Positions 1-8,694 of a stretch of DNA of 64,000 nt are shown in pieces. The position numbers were made by a program, and so were the translations under genes. The notes beneath the pieces were generated by a model. That model searched no databases. It saw only the letters and a program-made list of their open reading frames with translations, and had not been told where the DNA came from. Each line of letters opens with the position of its first letter. Position 1 is the first letter of the stretch. This DNA comes from Phaeobacter italicus (GTDB lineage: Bacteria; Pseudomonadota; Alphaproteobacteria; Rhodobacterales; Rhodobacteraceae), in contig NZ_CVRM01000031.1 of assembly GCF_001258055.1 (NCBI RefSeq), positions 248,001 through 312,000 of the forward strand. The letters are read 5' to 3'.

Positions 1-763
1 ATGTGATCAGATGATCGCTGAAAATGTCGGGTTGTTCGACGCAGGGCAGATGGCCTGCGCGTCGGATCAGTTCGAATTTCGACCCTGGGATCAAATCAAC
101 GGTTTCGCGAACCAGATCCGCGGGTGTGGCGCCATCATCCGATCCCGCTATTCCAAGCGTCGGAAGGCGCAATCCGCTGGTTGGCGTGTAGAAGTCCGTC
201 CCGGCAATTGCCGCACAGCATCCCACGTAGCCTTCGCTTGACTGGCGCAGCAGAGTATCGCGCCATTTCGGAACCTGGCCCGATTTCTGAAAGGCGGGGG
301 CGAACCAACGCTCCATCACTGCGTCGGCAATACTGTCGAGCCCAGAAGAGCGAACGGAGTCTATTCGCGCTTGCCAGTTGGCAGCGGTTCCGATTTTCGC
401 AGCTGTATTCGACAAAACCAGCCCACGCATCAGGTCAAGCCGCTTGACGGCCAACCCCTGTGCGATCATCCCGCCGATGGAAAGACCGACAAAGATGCAG
501 TCGCGCACTTCCAGCTGGTCCAGAAGACGCTCAGCATCACGGACCAGCGCGCCCATGGAATACGGGGCAGGGGGCACGGAAGAGCGGCCGTGCCCGCGCA
601 GATCGTATCGAACAATGCGCAGATCTTTGGGGAGGCGGTCGACAACCTCATCCCACAGATGCAGATCTGTTCCCAGAGAGTTTGCAAAAACGATCGGCCG
701 ACCTGATGGGCTGCCGTCTTCACGATAGTTCAGCTGGACATCGCCCAGGTCCGCAATCTGCAT
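1..763 (-). CDS. pcaD: 3-oxoadipate enol-lactonase (alpha/beta hydrolase), 3' end cut by window edge
   Basis: Translating the minus strand from the ATG at 763 gives 254 codons that run off the window without a stop; family members are about 260 residues, so nearly all the protein is here. It shows the alpha/beta hydrolase order: an oxyanion stretch near residue 27-32, a DLRGHGRS segment at 54-61, the nucleophile elbow GLSIGG with Ser95, and a late GHLP histidine. The opening LGDVQLNYREDG and the FANSLGTDLHLWD segment are typical of PcaD, which hydrolyses 3-oxoadipate enol-lactone to 3-oxoadipate in the cytoplasmic protocatechuate branch of the beta-ketoadipate pathway. It lies 99 bp downstream of the dehydratase gene on the same strand, so it may be the last gene of that operon or the first of a pca cluster outside the window. 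A related esterase is the main alternative. Confidence 0.82.
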   Translation of the reverse strand, partial: MQIADLGDVQLNYREDGSPSGRPIVFANSLGTDLHLWDEVVDRLPKDLRIVRYDLRGHGRSSVPPAPYSMGALVRDAERLLDQLEVRDCIFVGLSIGGMIAQGLAVKRLDLMRGLVLSNTAAKIGTAANWQARIDSVRSSGLDSIADAVMERWFAPAFQKSGQVPKWRDTLLRQSSEGYVGCCAAIAGTDFYTPTSGLRLPTLGIAGSDDGATPADLVRETVDLIPGSKFELIRRAGHLPCVEQPDIFSDHLIT

Positions 764-862
764 AAAGGTCTCCCGGTCTTGCTTGGTGGGAGCATTATCG
801 CGCCCCCATCACAAGGTAAAGCAGCGCGACCCTGATGCAAACCGCAGTCCCAAAAGCCTGTA

Positions 863-1837
863 TCAGCCGTATTTTCCAAGCGCTTCGGCAAAGATGACAG
901 GATCGACATTGCCGCCGGTCGCAACGGCAATTGCCACCGGCATGCTCAGCGCGTCTGGATGGAACAGCGCCGCCGCAAGGGCCACCGCGCCTCCCGGCTC
1001 CAGCACGATCTTCAAACGGGTAAAGGCAAGAGCCATCGCATGCAGCGCCTCGTCTTCGGTCACGACGATCCCGCTTGCGCAGGTCTGTTTCAGGATGGGA
1101 AAGGTCAAATCACCTGGTGACGGGGTCAGGATCGCATCGCAAATGGACCCGGACGTTGTCGCGTTTCGGCAGATCTCTCCCGTTGCGAGAGAGCGGGTGA
1201 CGTCATCAAACCCTTCCGGCTCGCATGGGTGAACGGCCATATCTGGGGCGCGTTCCTTCAATGCGATGGAGACACCTGCGGTCAGACCTCCGCCACCACA
1301 ACAGACGAGCACATCAGCCTCTTTGATGCCCAGTGCTTTGGCTTGATCTGCGATTTCAAGCCCCACAGTGCCCTGACCGGCAATGACTTGTTCGTCATCA
1401 TAGGGTTTCACAAGGGTCAACCCACGGGTCTGCGCCAGATCCGCGCCGATCCGGTCCCGATCCTCTGTGGCGCGATCATACAGTACCACTTCGGCGCCAA
1501 GGGCGCGGGTGTTGGCAATTTTGATCGCAGGCGCGTCCTGGGGCATGACAATCACGGCAGGCGCATCATGTGCGGCCGCTGCGGCCGCGACTCCCTGCGC
1601 GTGATTGCCGCTGGAGTAGGCCAGAACACCCTTGCTGCGTTGTTCTGGTGTGAGGGCGGACAGCGCGGCCCATCCGCCGCGGAACTTGAATGAGCCGGTG
1701 TGCTGTAGGCATTCCGCTTTGACCAAGACTTGGCGGCCAGCGATGTCGTCGAGAAATGGTGATGACAAAAGCGGCGTACAGCGGGCGTGACCGGCCAGCC
1801 GGTCAGCGGCTTTGGAAATGGCGGCGAAAGTGCTCAT
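863..1837 (-). CDS. PLP-dependent threonine/serine dehydratase family protein
   Basis: This 324-residue fold-type II PLP enzyme has the Schiff-base lysine in SFKFRGG (Lys51), the SSGNHAQG substrate loop and the glycine-rich phosphate-binding CGGGGL loop near residue 181. There is no C-terminal ACT regulatory domain, so it matches the short catabolic threonine dehydratases, serine racemases and threo-3-hydroxyaspartate ammonia-lyases rather than biosynthetic IlvA. The expected reaction is deamination of a beta-hydroxy amino acid to a 2-oxo acid; sequence alone does not separate the substrates. Its ATG overlaps the stop of the upstream hydrolase by 4 nt, pointing to translational coupling. The neighbours (HAD dehalogenase, alpha/beta hydrolase) suggest a small catabolic operon, so a non-housekeeping substrate is possible. 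Confidence 0.85.
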   Translation of the reverse strand: MSTFAAISKAADRLAGHARCTPLLSSPFLDDIAGRQVLVKAECLQHTGSFKFRGGWAALSALTPEQRSKGVLAYSSGNHAQGVAAAAAAHDAPAVIVMPQDAPAIKIANTRALGAEVVLYDRATEDRDRIGADLAQTRGLTLVKPYDDEQVIAGQGTVGLEIADQAKALGIKEADVLVCCGGGGLTAGVSIALKERAPDMAVHPCEPEGFDDVTRSLATGEICRNATTSGSICDAILTPSPGDLTFPILKQTCASGIVVTEDEALHAMALAFTRLKIVLEPGGAVALAAALFHPDALSMPVAIAVATGGNVDPVIFAEALGKYG

Positions 1838-2703
1838 TCAATCTGGTCCAATACGTTTTTGATCAGGGCAAGGGCGGCAGGTTCGTCAAGAAAGGGAACA
1901 TGGCCGCGGTTGGCAACTTCGACAGCCTCCAGTTCTGGCAGGCGTCTTTGCATCTCAGAGAAGGTGTCCCGGCTCAAGATATCGGAATTCTCTCCTCTGA
2001 TAACGCCACAGGGCAGGCCCTGCAGTGCCATGAACAAAGGCCAAAGATCCGGGAACGGGCCTGCCTCTGCCTGCGCCAGCAAAGCGTCGCGAATGCGTTT
2101 GTCATAGCGCAAGGCAAGGCCGTCGTCGGTCTGCTCGTAAAAGGTCTGGGCTTCTGCAAGCCAGCGCTGAAAGGGAACATCGGGAAAGTCCGAACCCAAA
2201 TGGGCTGAAAGCGCCTCAGCCGCCTCGTGGTGGGTCTTGGCAGCAGGGCGGCGGCCAACATAGGCCATGATGCGATCAACGCCCCCTGCCGGAATTTCAG
2301 GCCCAACATCATTGAGAATAACCGCCGCCAGCCGGTCCTTTACGGTTGCGGCGAGAACCATCGCGACCATTCCGCCGCGCGAGGTGCCCAGAACAGCCGC
2401 ACGGGCGATGTTGAGATGATCCAACATCTCTATCACGTCCCGTGCTTCGACTGGCACGGCGTAGGTTGTGAAATCGTCCGCGTGATCGGAGCTCCCGCGC
2501 CCGCGTGCGTCCAGCAGGATCAGCCGCCGTCCGGTCATGTGAGGTAGAAGATATCGGAAATCCTGCCCGTCACGGGTCAGCCCGGCGAGACAAATCAGGG
2601 GGACGGATCCATCCGGCTCTGTCGGCATGCAGTCGACATAGGCAAGGCGCAATCCGTCGGACGTGGTGAAATAGGCCGGGTTCGGCCATGTCGCTTCGGA
2701 CAT
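1834..2703 (-). CDS. alpha/beta hydrolase
   Basis: A 289-residue alpha/beta hydrolase. The nucleophile elbow is GTSRGG with Ser108, a DARGRGSSD segment lies at 65-73, a candidate acid lies in the ENSDIL segment, and the catalytic His is in NRGHVPFLDEP near the C-terminus. A LAGLTRDGQDF stretch replaces the usual HG oxyanion signature. There is no signal peptide, so it should be cytoplasmic. It starts 9 bp after the HAD gene and overlaps the dehydratase by 4 nt, so the three genes are one transcript. Its substrate cannot be read from the sequence; an ester, lactone or C-C bond hydrolase role are all possible. Confidence 0.85.
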   Translation of the reverse strand: MSEATWPNPAYFTTSDGLRLAYVDCMPTEPDGSVPLICLAGLTRDGQDFRYLLPHMTGRRLILLDARGRGSSDHADDFTTYAVPVEARDVIEMLDHLNIARAAVLGTSRGGMVAMVLAATVKDRLAAVILNDVGPEIPAGGVDRIMAYVGRRPAAKTHHEAAEALSAHLGSDFPDVPFQRWLAEAQTFYEQTDDGLALRYDKRIRDALLAQAEAGPFPDLWPLFMALQGLPCGVIRGENSDILSRDTFSEMQRRLPELEAVEVANRGHVPFLDEPAALALIKNVLDQIE

Positions 2704-2712
2704 ATTGGCGCC

Positions 2713-3399
2713 TCAGCTATTGATGAGATCAGGGATGGATGTGAGGTCGCTCAGAATATGCTGCGGTGTCCATGGAAGGCGGTCCACTGGTTCGGAAGCC
2801 CGATTGACCCAAGCCGTTTCAAATCCATATCCGCTGGCCCCGGCGGCATCCCAGCCGTTTGAGGACACAAACAAGACCTCCTGCGGCTGGCACGCAAATC
2901 GCGCGCCCACGAGGTCATACACGCGCGAATCGGGCTTGAAGACGCCAACGCTTTCGACCGACAGCACATCGTCCAAAACGCCCGACAGCCCCGCTGACTG
3001 AACTGCCCCGCTGAGCATGTCGGGTGATCCGTTCGACAGAATGGCCGTGTTCATGCCTGCCTCTTTCAGCCTGCGCAGCATGTTTGGAACTTCCTCATAG
3101 GCCTGCAATTGCCAGTAAAGATCCAATAGCCGTTGGCGAAGCTGCGGATCACCGCTGAGCCCGGTGGCCTCCATCGCCCAATCCAGCCCGTCCTGCGTGA
3201 CCTGCCAGAAATCGGTATGTGCCCCGGTGATGGCGCGCAGCCAGGTGTATTGCAACTGTTTGAGCCGCCAGTGATTTGCCAGGGTAGCCCAGTTGTCGAT
3301 CAGATGCGGGAACTCCGGCTCCTGTGCGGCCTGCCTGGCCGCGGCAGCCACGTCGAACAGGGTTCCATAGGCATCGAAAATACAGGTGGTGATCGCCAT
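2713..3399 (-). CDS. haloacid dehalogenase type II (HAD superfamily)
   Basis: The start is the ATG at 3399, which gives 228 residues and puts motif I at the usual N-terminal place; an upstream in-frame start would add 30 unrelated residues. Motif I is FDAYGTLFD with nucleophile Asp9. Motif II is SNGSPDML, followed by the KPDSRVYD lysine and the SSNGWDAAGA segment, all hallmarks of (S)-2-haloacid dehalogenases. These enzymes turn (S)-2-haloalkanoates into (R)-2-hydroxyacids. Many such homologues in marine bacteria have untested substrates. It is the first gene of a minus-strand operon with an alpha/beta hydrolase 9 bp downstream, and is divergent from the FKBP gene. Confidence 0.88.
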   Translation of the reverse strand: MAITTCIFDAYGTLFDVAAAARQAAQEPEFPHLIDNWATLANHWRLKQLQYTWLRAITGAHTDFWQVTQDGLDWAMEATGLSGDPQLRQRLLDLYWQLQAYEEVPNMLRRLKEAGMNTAILSNGSPDMLSGAVQSAGLSGVLDDVLSVESVGVFKPDSRVYDLVGARFACQPQEVLFVSSNGWDAAGASGYGFETAWVNRASEPVDRLPWTPQHILSDLTSIPDLINS

Positions 3400-3574
3400 C
3401 TGTCTGCGCTCCGCTTGGCTCCGGTTGGGGTAGCCTAGGCGCAAAACAGGCGTGAATACCACCCACATTACTGCGAAATGCCCAATCACGCAGGATTAGA
3501 GCCATCGGGTTTACATCAGCGCCATGTCCGTTAGGGTGCGCGACTTTGTACACTCGAACCCAATTGGAGATCCC

Positions 3575-4003
3575 ATGACCGAGGTAAAAAGCGGCGATAC
3601 CGTGCGCATCCACTACACTGGCAAGCTGACAGACGGCAGCGTCTTTGACAGCTCCGAGGGGCGGGAGCCGCTGGAATTCACCGTCGGTTCAGGCCAGGTC
3701 ATTGAAGGTATGGACGCAGGCCTGATGGGTATGACCGTCGGCGAAAAGAAGACATTGAATATCCCGGCAGAGCAGGCCTATGGCCCAAGCCACGACGAAG
3801 CACGCCAGACCATCCCGCGTGAGGGCATTCCTGCAGAAATCCCGCTGGAAATCGGGACCCAGCTTCAGATGCAGGCGCCGACCGGTGAAGTTCTTCCCGT
3901 GACCGTCGTCGAAGTGACCGAGGCGACCGTTACCCTTGACGCCAACCACCCGCTGGCAGGCAAGGAACTGATCTTTGACATCGAGCTGGTCTCGGTCAAC
4001 TGA
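3575..4003 (+). CDS. FKBP-type peptidyl-prolyl cis-trans isomerase, SlyD-like
   Basis: The ATG at 3575 follows a TTGGAG ribosome-binding site and gives 142 residues. The N-terminus [15 protein letters not shown] is the FKBP core; the central part (about 70-125) matches the insert-in-flap chaperone domain of SlyD proteins, and the chain closes on the [10 protein letters not shown] strand. Unlike Escherichia coli SlyD there is no histidine- and cysteine-rich metal-binding tail. It should be a cytoplasmic prolyl isomerase and chaperone; no signal peptide is visible. It stands alone between the divergent HAD gene and the downstream nitronate monooxygenase. Confidence 0.9.
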   Translation: MTEVKSGDTVRIHYTGKLTDGSVFDSSEGREPLEFTVGSGQVIEGMDAGLMGMTVGEKKTLNIPAEQAYGPSHDEARQTIPREGIPAEIPLEIGTQLQMQAPTGEVLPVTVVEVTEATVTLDANHPLAGKELIFDIELVSVN

Positions 4004-4011
4004 TCCCGGCT

Positions 4012-4039
4012 TGAGGCGGCGCGGGCTTGCGTCGCCTCA
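4012..4039 (+). terminator. GC-rich hairpin after the FKBP gene
   Basis: TGAGGCGGCG and CGTCGCCTCA form a stem of about ten pairs eight bases after the FKBP stop. No T-run follows, so it is either a weak terminator or an RNA-stabilising hairpin before the nitronate monooxygenase gene. Confidence 0.35.
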
Positions 4040-4090
4040 CCAAACCAAGTCTTCTGCGCTGTATCAGATAGCAGCAGGAGAACCCCCGCC

Positions 4091-5161
4091 ATGTCAGACC
4101 GTTCAGCGCAATTGATCGACCGGCTGGGACTGCAAACCCCCATTTTTCAGGCACCGATGGCAGGTGTCAGCACCCCGCAGATGGCGGCTGCCGTGACCAA
4201 CGCAGGTGGGTTGGGCGCCATCGGAATTGGCGCAGCCACTGTGGAGGTGGCTCAGGCCATGATCGCAAAGACCCGCGCGGCAACAGACGGGCCTTTCAAC
4301 GTCAACGTGTTTTGCCATCGCCCCGCAGTACCCTCTCCTGAAAGGGAGGCGGAATGGCTTGCTCGGATGGCGCCATTGTTTGCCCGCTTCGGCGCTGAAC
4401 CGCCCCGCGATCTTCGCGAGATCTACACGAGTTTTGCGGCTGATGGCGCCATGCAGGATATGCTGTGCGCGCAGCGGCCCGATGTTGTGAGTTTTCATTT
4501 TGGCCTGCCCGATCAGGGGGTGATTGAGCGGATGAAGGCGCTGGGGATCGTTCTGTTGGCCACGGCAACCTCATTGCCTGAGGCGCAGAGGATCGCAGAA
4601 AGCGGCATTGATGGCATCGTGGCCCAGGGCTGGCAGGCTGGGGGTCATCGCGGCGTGTTTGATCCTGATGCGCAGGACGAGCGACTGGCGACCCTCGATT
4701 TTGTCCGACAGAGTGTTGATGAACTGGATGTGCCGGTGATCGCCGCAGGTGGCATCATGACCGGCGCCGATATTGCCGAGGCATTGAGCGCGGGCGCTGC
4801 TGCAGCCCAGCTTGGCACGGCATTCATCGCCTGTCCGGAGAGCAGTGCAGACGCTGGTTATCGCGCGGCTCTGCTCAACGGTGGCGGCGCAACTGAAATG
4901 ACCGCCGTCATATCTGGCCGACCTGCGCGTTGCCTTGCAAATTCCTTCACTGCGTGGGGGCAGGAACAGTCGCCCTTGGCTGTGCCGGACTATCCAATCG
5001 CTTATGATGCGGGCAAGGCGTTGAACGAGGCTGCCAAAGCGGCAGGAGAGACCGGATTCGGAGCGCAATGGGCCGGGCAGGGGGCAACGCGGGCACGTGC
5101 CATGTCGGCAAGAGAGTTGATGCAGCTGCTGCGCCGGGAGTTGGCAGAGGCAGCCGCCTAG
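4091..5161 (+). CDS. nitronate monooxygenase (NPD family, FMN)
   Basis: A 356-residue TIM-barrel flavoprotein starting after a GCAGGAG ribosome-binding site. The N-terminal PIFQAPMAGVSTPQMAAAV and GGLGAIG segments, the AQGWQAGGHRG substrate/FMN loop and the IAAGGIMTGADIAEALSAGAAAAQLGTAF phosphate-binding region (read as separate short motifs) fit class I nitronate monooxygenases. These oxidise propionate-3-nitronate or alkyl nitronates using O2 and FMN, a detoxification role. The gene is convergent with fabB, 89 bp away. Enoyl-ACP reductase FabK belongs to the same superfamily and is the alternative, but the HRG-type loop favours nitronate monooxygenase. Confidence 0.87.
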   Translation: MSDRSAQLIDRLGLQTPIFQAPMAGVSTPQMAAAVTNAGGLGAIGIGAATVEVAQAMIAKTRAATDGPFNVNVFCHRPAVPSPEREAEWLARMAPLFARFGAEPPRDLREIYTSFAADGAMQDMLCAQRPDVVSFHFGLPDQGVIERMKALGIVLLATATSLPEAQRIAESGIDGIVAQGWQAGGHRGVFDPDAQDERLATLDFVRQSVDELDVPVIAAGGIMTGADIAEALSAGAAAAQLGTAFIACPESSADAGYRAALLNGGGATEMTAVISGRPARCLANSFTAWGQEQSPLAVPDYPIAYDAGKALNEAAKAAGETGFGAQWAGQGATRARAMSARELMQLLRRELAEAAA

Positions 5162-5250
5162 TTTGCCGCCAGCGGCACATCCGAAACGAAGACGGCCGCA
5201 GGATGCAGTGAATCCCACGGCCGCAGTGTCAGTTTTACAGCTGGCTTAGC

Positions 5251-6480
5251 TCAGCCTTTGTATTTGCTCAGCACCATCGAGCCATTGGTGCCACCAAAGC
5301 CAAAGCTGTTCGTCATGACGCTATCGAGGCCCGCATTTTCGACCAAGCTGGTCGCAACTTCAGAGGGCTCGATGCCATCTGCGAGCGTTTCGACGTTGAT
5401 CGACGGTGCGATGAAGTCGTTGTCCAGCATCAGCAGGCAGAAGATCGCTTCCAGCGCGCCAGCAGCGCCCTGGGCATGGCCTGTCATCGACTTGGTTGAG
5501 GAAATGGGAGGCACGTTGCCTGCGCCAAAGACGCGGCGGGCAGCTTCGACCTCTCCCACGTCACCAACCGGTGTCGAAGTGCCGTGTGCGTTGATGTAAT
5601 CCACCTTGCGGCCTTCCGGCAGGGACTGGAGCGCGAGACGCATGGCGCGTTCGCCACCTTCGCCCGAGGGCGCAACCATATCATGACCGTCAGAGGTTGC
5701 CGCAAAGCCGGTGACTTCGGCGTAGATCTTGGCGCCGCGGGCCAGTGCATGTTCCAGATCTTCAAGCACCACGATGCCGCCACCACCGGAAATGACGAAA
5801 CCATCGCGGTCCTGATCAAATGCGCGGGAGGCCTTTTCGGGGGTGTCATTGTACTTTGACGACATTGCGCCCATCGCGTCGAACAGGCAGGACAGGGTCC
5901 AGTCCAGTTCCTCGCCACCGCCGGCAAACATCACGTCCTGCTTGCCCATCATGATCTGCTCAGCCGCATTGCCAATGCAGTGCAGAGAGGTCGAGCAGGC
6001 CGAGGTGATGGAGTAGTTGATGCCTTTGATCTTGAACGCTGTCGCTAGGTTGGCCGAGATCGTGGAGGACATGCATTTCGGCACTGCAAACGGCCCGATC
6101 CGCTTGGTCGCACCGGTTTTCAGAACGGTCTGATGCGCCGTCAGCATTGCAGAAGTGGACGGGCCACCGGAGCCTGCAACAAGACCTGTGCGCTCGTTGA
6201 CGATCTGGTCTTCGCTCAAGCCGGAATCTGCAATCGCCTGGCTCATTGCGATATGGGCATAGGCCGCGCCTGCGCCCATGAAACGCAGGGTGCGCTTGTC
6301 GACATGTTCGCTGACATCCAGTTTCAGCGTCCCGGCAATCTGGCTGCGGAAACCGTGTTCAGCCATTTCAGGGCTGGCTTCGATACCGGATTTCCCGGCT
6401 TTAAGCGAGGCAAGGACCTCTTCGGCATTGTTGCCGATCGAGGAAACAATACCCAGACCGGTGACGACGACGCGACGCAT
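5251..6480 (-). CDS. fabB: beta-ketoacyl-ACP synthase I
   Basis: A 409-residue condensing enzyme with the full Cys-His-His set: Cys162 in TSACSTSLH, His299 in NAHGTSTP and His335 in KSMTGHAQG, preceded by Lys330. The length and the C-terminal NSFGFGGTN loop match FabB/FabF. FabB elongates malonyl-ACP with cis-3-decenoyl-ACP in unsaturated fatty acid synthesis. Its position 45 bp downstream of fabA on the same strand supports FabB over FabF. Enoyl-ACP reductase fabI, often the third gene of this operon, is not here: the next gene downstream is on the other strand. Confidence 0.96.
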   Translation of the reverse strand: MRRVVVTGLGIVSSIGNNAEEVLASLKAGKSGIEASPEMAEHGFRSQIAGTLKLDVSEHVDKRTLRFMGAGAAYAHIAMSQAIADSGLSEDQIVNERTGLVAGSGGPSTSAMLTAHQTVLKTGATKRIGPFAVPKCMSSTISANLATAFKIKGINYSITSACSTSLHCIGNAAEQIMMGKQDVMFAGGGEELDWTLSCLFDAMGAMSSKYNDTPEKASRAFDQDRDGFVISGGGGIVVLEDLEHALARGAKIYAEVTGFAATSDGHDMVAPSGEGGERAMRLALQSLPEGRKVDYINAHGTSTPVGDVGEVEAARRVFGAGNVPPISSTKSMTGHAQGAAGALEAIFCLLMLDNDFIAPSINVETLADGIEPSEVATSLVENAGLDSVMTNSFGFGGTNGSMVLSKYKG

Positions 6481-6525
6481 GTTGCGTACTCCTATTTCTA
6501 GTTCAGGTGCCGATAGAGCGGAGGA

Positions 6526-7035
6526 TCAGCTCTCGGACAGGGCGACCTTCATATCTTTGACCTGATAGATCACTTCACCGTCCGCTTCGACGATGCCATC
6601 TGCCACGCCCATGGTCAGGCGGCGGGTCTGGATGGCCTTGGTGAAATCGACCTTGTAGGTCAGCATCTTGCGATCCGGGCGAACCATGCCGGTGAGTTTG
6701 ACTTCACCCACACCAAGGGCGTAGCCACGCCCCTGCCAGCCGCGCCAGCCCAGGTTGAAACCGGTCAGCTGCCACAGACCATCAAGGCCAAGGCAGCCAG
6801 GCATGATCGGGTTGCCGGGGAAGTGGCAGTCAAAGAACCACAGGTCGGGCGTGATGTCGAACTCGGCCATGATGTGGCCTTTGCCGTGGGCGCCGCCATC
6901 TGCGGAGACCTCGGTGATGCGGTCCATCATCAGCATCGGCGGAGCAGGCAGCTGTGCGTTGCCGGGGCCAAAAAGCTCGCCTCGTGCACATTTCAGCAAA
7001 TCGTCTTTGTCAAAGCTGCTGGGGTAATCGGCCAT
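6526..7035 (-). CDS. fabA: 3-hydroxydecanoyl-ACP dehydratase/isomerase
   Basis: The ATG at 7035 gives 169 residues, the standard FabA length; a longer frame upstream carries no family sequence. The active site is visible as His71 in [14 protein letters not shown] and Asp85 in [10 protein letters not shown]. FabA dehydrates (3R)-hydroxydecanoyl-ACP and isomerises the trans-2 product to cis-3, the branch point of anaerobic unsaturated fatty acid synthesis. It forms an operon with fabB and is divergent from irr. The 235-bp gap should hold both promoters, but no clear Irr box was seen by eye. Confidence 0.97.
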   Translation of the reverse strand: MADYPSSFDKDDLLKCARGELFGPGNAQLPAPPMLMMDRITEVSADGGAHGKGHIMAEFDITPDLWFFDCHFPGNPIMPGCLGLDGLWQLTGFNLGWRGWQGRGYALGVGEVKLTGMVRPDRKMLTYKVDFTKAIQTRRLTMGVADGIVEADGEVIYQVKDMKVALSES

Positions 7036-7270
7036 GCTGGCGCTTCTCCTGCCTGTGGTGTCATCATTTATCTGGCCCCCTGTAGCACCCGCGCCAAGTG
7101 TCCTGCAAGAGTTCCGGGCATTGTGTGAGCGCGTCGGTTTGTGCTGTTGCGTTTTGGTAAAGGTGCTGTGACAGGCTGGCGCAGCAGTGCGATCGCGTGG
7201 AAATTGAATTGAATGCAGGCGCCGACTCTGGCTATATATGCGGTCAGCAACGCCAAGCAGGACTCGCTTC

Positions 7271-7687
7271 ATGACGCCAACAAGCGCAGATATTGCAACT
7301 GACTGGCTGGTTTCGGCCGGTCTGCGCCCGACCCGACAGCGGGTCGCGCTGGCAGAGCTGCTGGTCGGGGATGGCAAGCACCGCCATGTCACCGCCGAGA
7401 GCCTGTTTGACGCAGCCAAGGACAAGGGTGCGGCTGTTTCACTTGCCACGGTCTACAACACGCTGCGAGCGTTTTGCGAGGCAGGCGTGCTGCAGGAGAT
7501 TACGGTGGACGGCTCCAAGAGCTATTTTGACACCAACACGCATGACCATCCGCATTTCTTCTGGGAAGAAGACGGGCGGCTGTCCGACGCGCCCTCTGAT
7601 CAGCTGGTGATCCAGCGCCTGCCTGCCGCACCTGATGGGGTGGAAATCGCGTCGGTTGACGTGGTGATCCGCCTGCGCAAGGTCTAG
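7271..7687 (+). CDS. irr: Fur-family iron response regulator Irr
   Basis: The ATG at 7271 gives 138 residues, the size of Irr; an in-frame start 11 codons upstream is less likely. The winged helix covers about 10-75 with [14 protein letters not shown] and the recognition helix SLATVYNTL. The dimer/metal half starts with [12 protein letters not shown] (His91, His93, His95), the Irr variant of the Fur HHHxH site. No N-terminal heme regulatory motif is present, as expected outside Bradyrhizobium. Irr controls iron and heme genes in alphaproteobacteria, and the divergent irr/fabA arrangement is typical of Rhodobacterales. Its stop shares bases with the stop of the convergent LysR gene. Confidence 0.9.
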   Translation: MTPTSADIATDWLVSAGLRPTRQRVALAELLVGDGKHRHVTAESLFDAAKDKGAAVSLATVYNTLRAFCEAGVLQEITVDGSKSYFDTNTHDHPHFFWEEDGRLSDAPSDQLVIQRLPAAPDGVEIASVDVVIRLRKV

Positions 7688-8574
7688 GTCACAACCGATT
7701 TCAAGATACCCTGCGCCTGCGCAAGCAGGCTGTTGGCGCTTGGCTTTGCATGGCTGATCAGGACGATGGGTTCTTCTGCGGTGACGTCTGAAATCGGGAC
7801 CGCGGCCAGCTGTTTGCCGTCATATGACGTGCTTCCGGGAGGGTGGCTGTAAGTGATGCCGACCCCTTCACCGTTGGCCGCAAGGCTGCGTAGGAGTTCG
7901 ACTGATGCCGCCCGATGTGCAATGCGGGGCAGGCTCGCAACGGATTTGAACAGCGCCAGCATATGGCGAACAGACAGCCCCTCGTCGGACAGAATCAACG
8001 GATGACCCGCTAGCTCTCTCAGCGTAACCGCCTGCTGGCGCGCGAGCGGATGGGTTTGCGGAACCAGCGCACGGGGTGCTCTGCGCGACAGCTCTTGTCT
8101 GGCGAAACTGCCATCAACGCCAAGATCATAGCTGATCGCCATATCCACATCACCGCCGGTCAGCGCTGCAATCAAGGGTTCGAAATCATCGACGCGGTAT
8201 CGGATGGCCACTTCAGGTAGTGCGCTTCGCAATGCTTGCAGTGCCGGGGCCAGCACAAATGGGGCCAGATCACTGAAACATCCGATCGTCAGTTTCTGGC
8301 CTGACGTGTCTTCATCGCTCTGACCTTCGAGGCGGGCTGCCTGATCGAGCAATGCCTGAGCCTGCTCAGCAAAGATCCGACCCTGTGGCGTCAGCACAAC
8401 CGCCGCCCCCTTGCGGCGCAGGAACAGGGCCTGGCCGAGGTGTTCCTCTACCCGCGCAAGGGCATTGGATAGGGCCGGCTGGCTGACATGAGCTGCTGCC
8501 GCAGCTGCAGAGAGGCTACCATGCTGGGCGATTGCGCAGACATATTCGTAGTGGCGGAGGGTTAGGTATAACAT
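7684..8574 (-). CDS. LysR-family transcriptional regulator
   Basis: The ATG at 8574 gives 296 residues, normal for LysR; upstream in-frame codons would run into the divergent dioxygenase gene. The N-terminal helix-turn-helix (about 4-62) includes LTLRHYEYVCAIAQHGSLSAAA and VSQPALSNALARVEEHLG (two short stretches), followed by a periplasmic-binding-protein-like effector domain. It is divergent from the phytanoyl-CoA dioxygenase-like gene with 120 bp between them, the classic arrangement for a LysR activator and its target. Effector unknown. Its stop codon overlaps that of irr in a CTAG tetranucleotide. Confidence 0.88.
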   Translation of the reverse strand: MLYLTLRHYEYVCAIAQHGSLSAAAAAAHVSQPALSNALARVEEHLGQALFLRRKGAAVVLTPQGRIFAEQAQALLDQAARLEGQSDEDTSGQKLTIGCFSDLAPFVLAPALQALRSALPEVAIRYRVDDFEPLIAALTGGDVDMAISYDLGVDGSFARQELSRRAPRALVPQTHPLARQQAVTLRELAGHPLILSDEGLSVRHMLALFKSVASLPRIAHRAASVELLRSLAANGEGVGITYSHPPGSTSYDGKQLAAVPISDVTAEEPIVLISHAKPSANSLLAQAQGILKSVVT

Positions 8575-8694
8575 CAGGCTATTGCTCGCATTCTTAGATA
8601 TTATTTGAGCATTCGTGGTGGCTGAGCGCAAGATCCTCTCGAACGGGTCTGCCAGATCATGGAACCCCGAAGATTTGAGACCAAGGACAGCGCG

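Noticed and set aside
7036-7270. An Irr box in the fabA/irr gap
   Set aside because: I looked for the TTTAGAA-type inverted repeat and found nothing convincing by eye.
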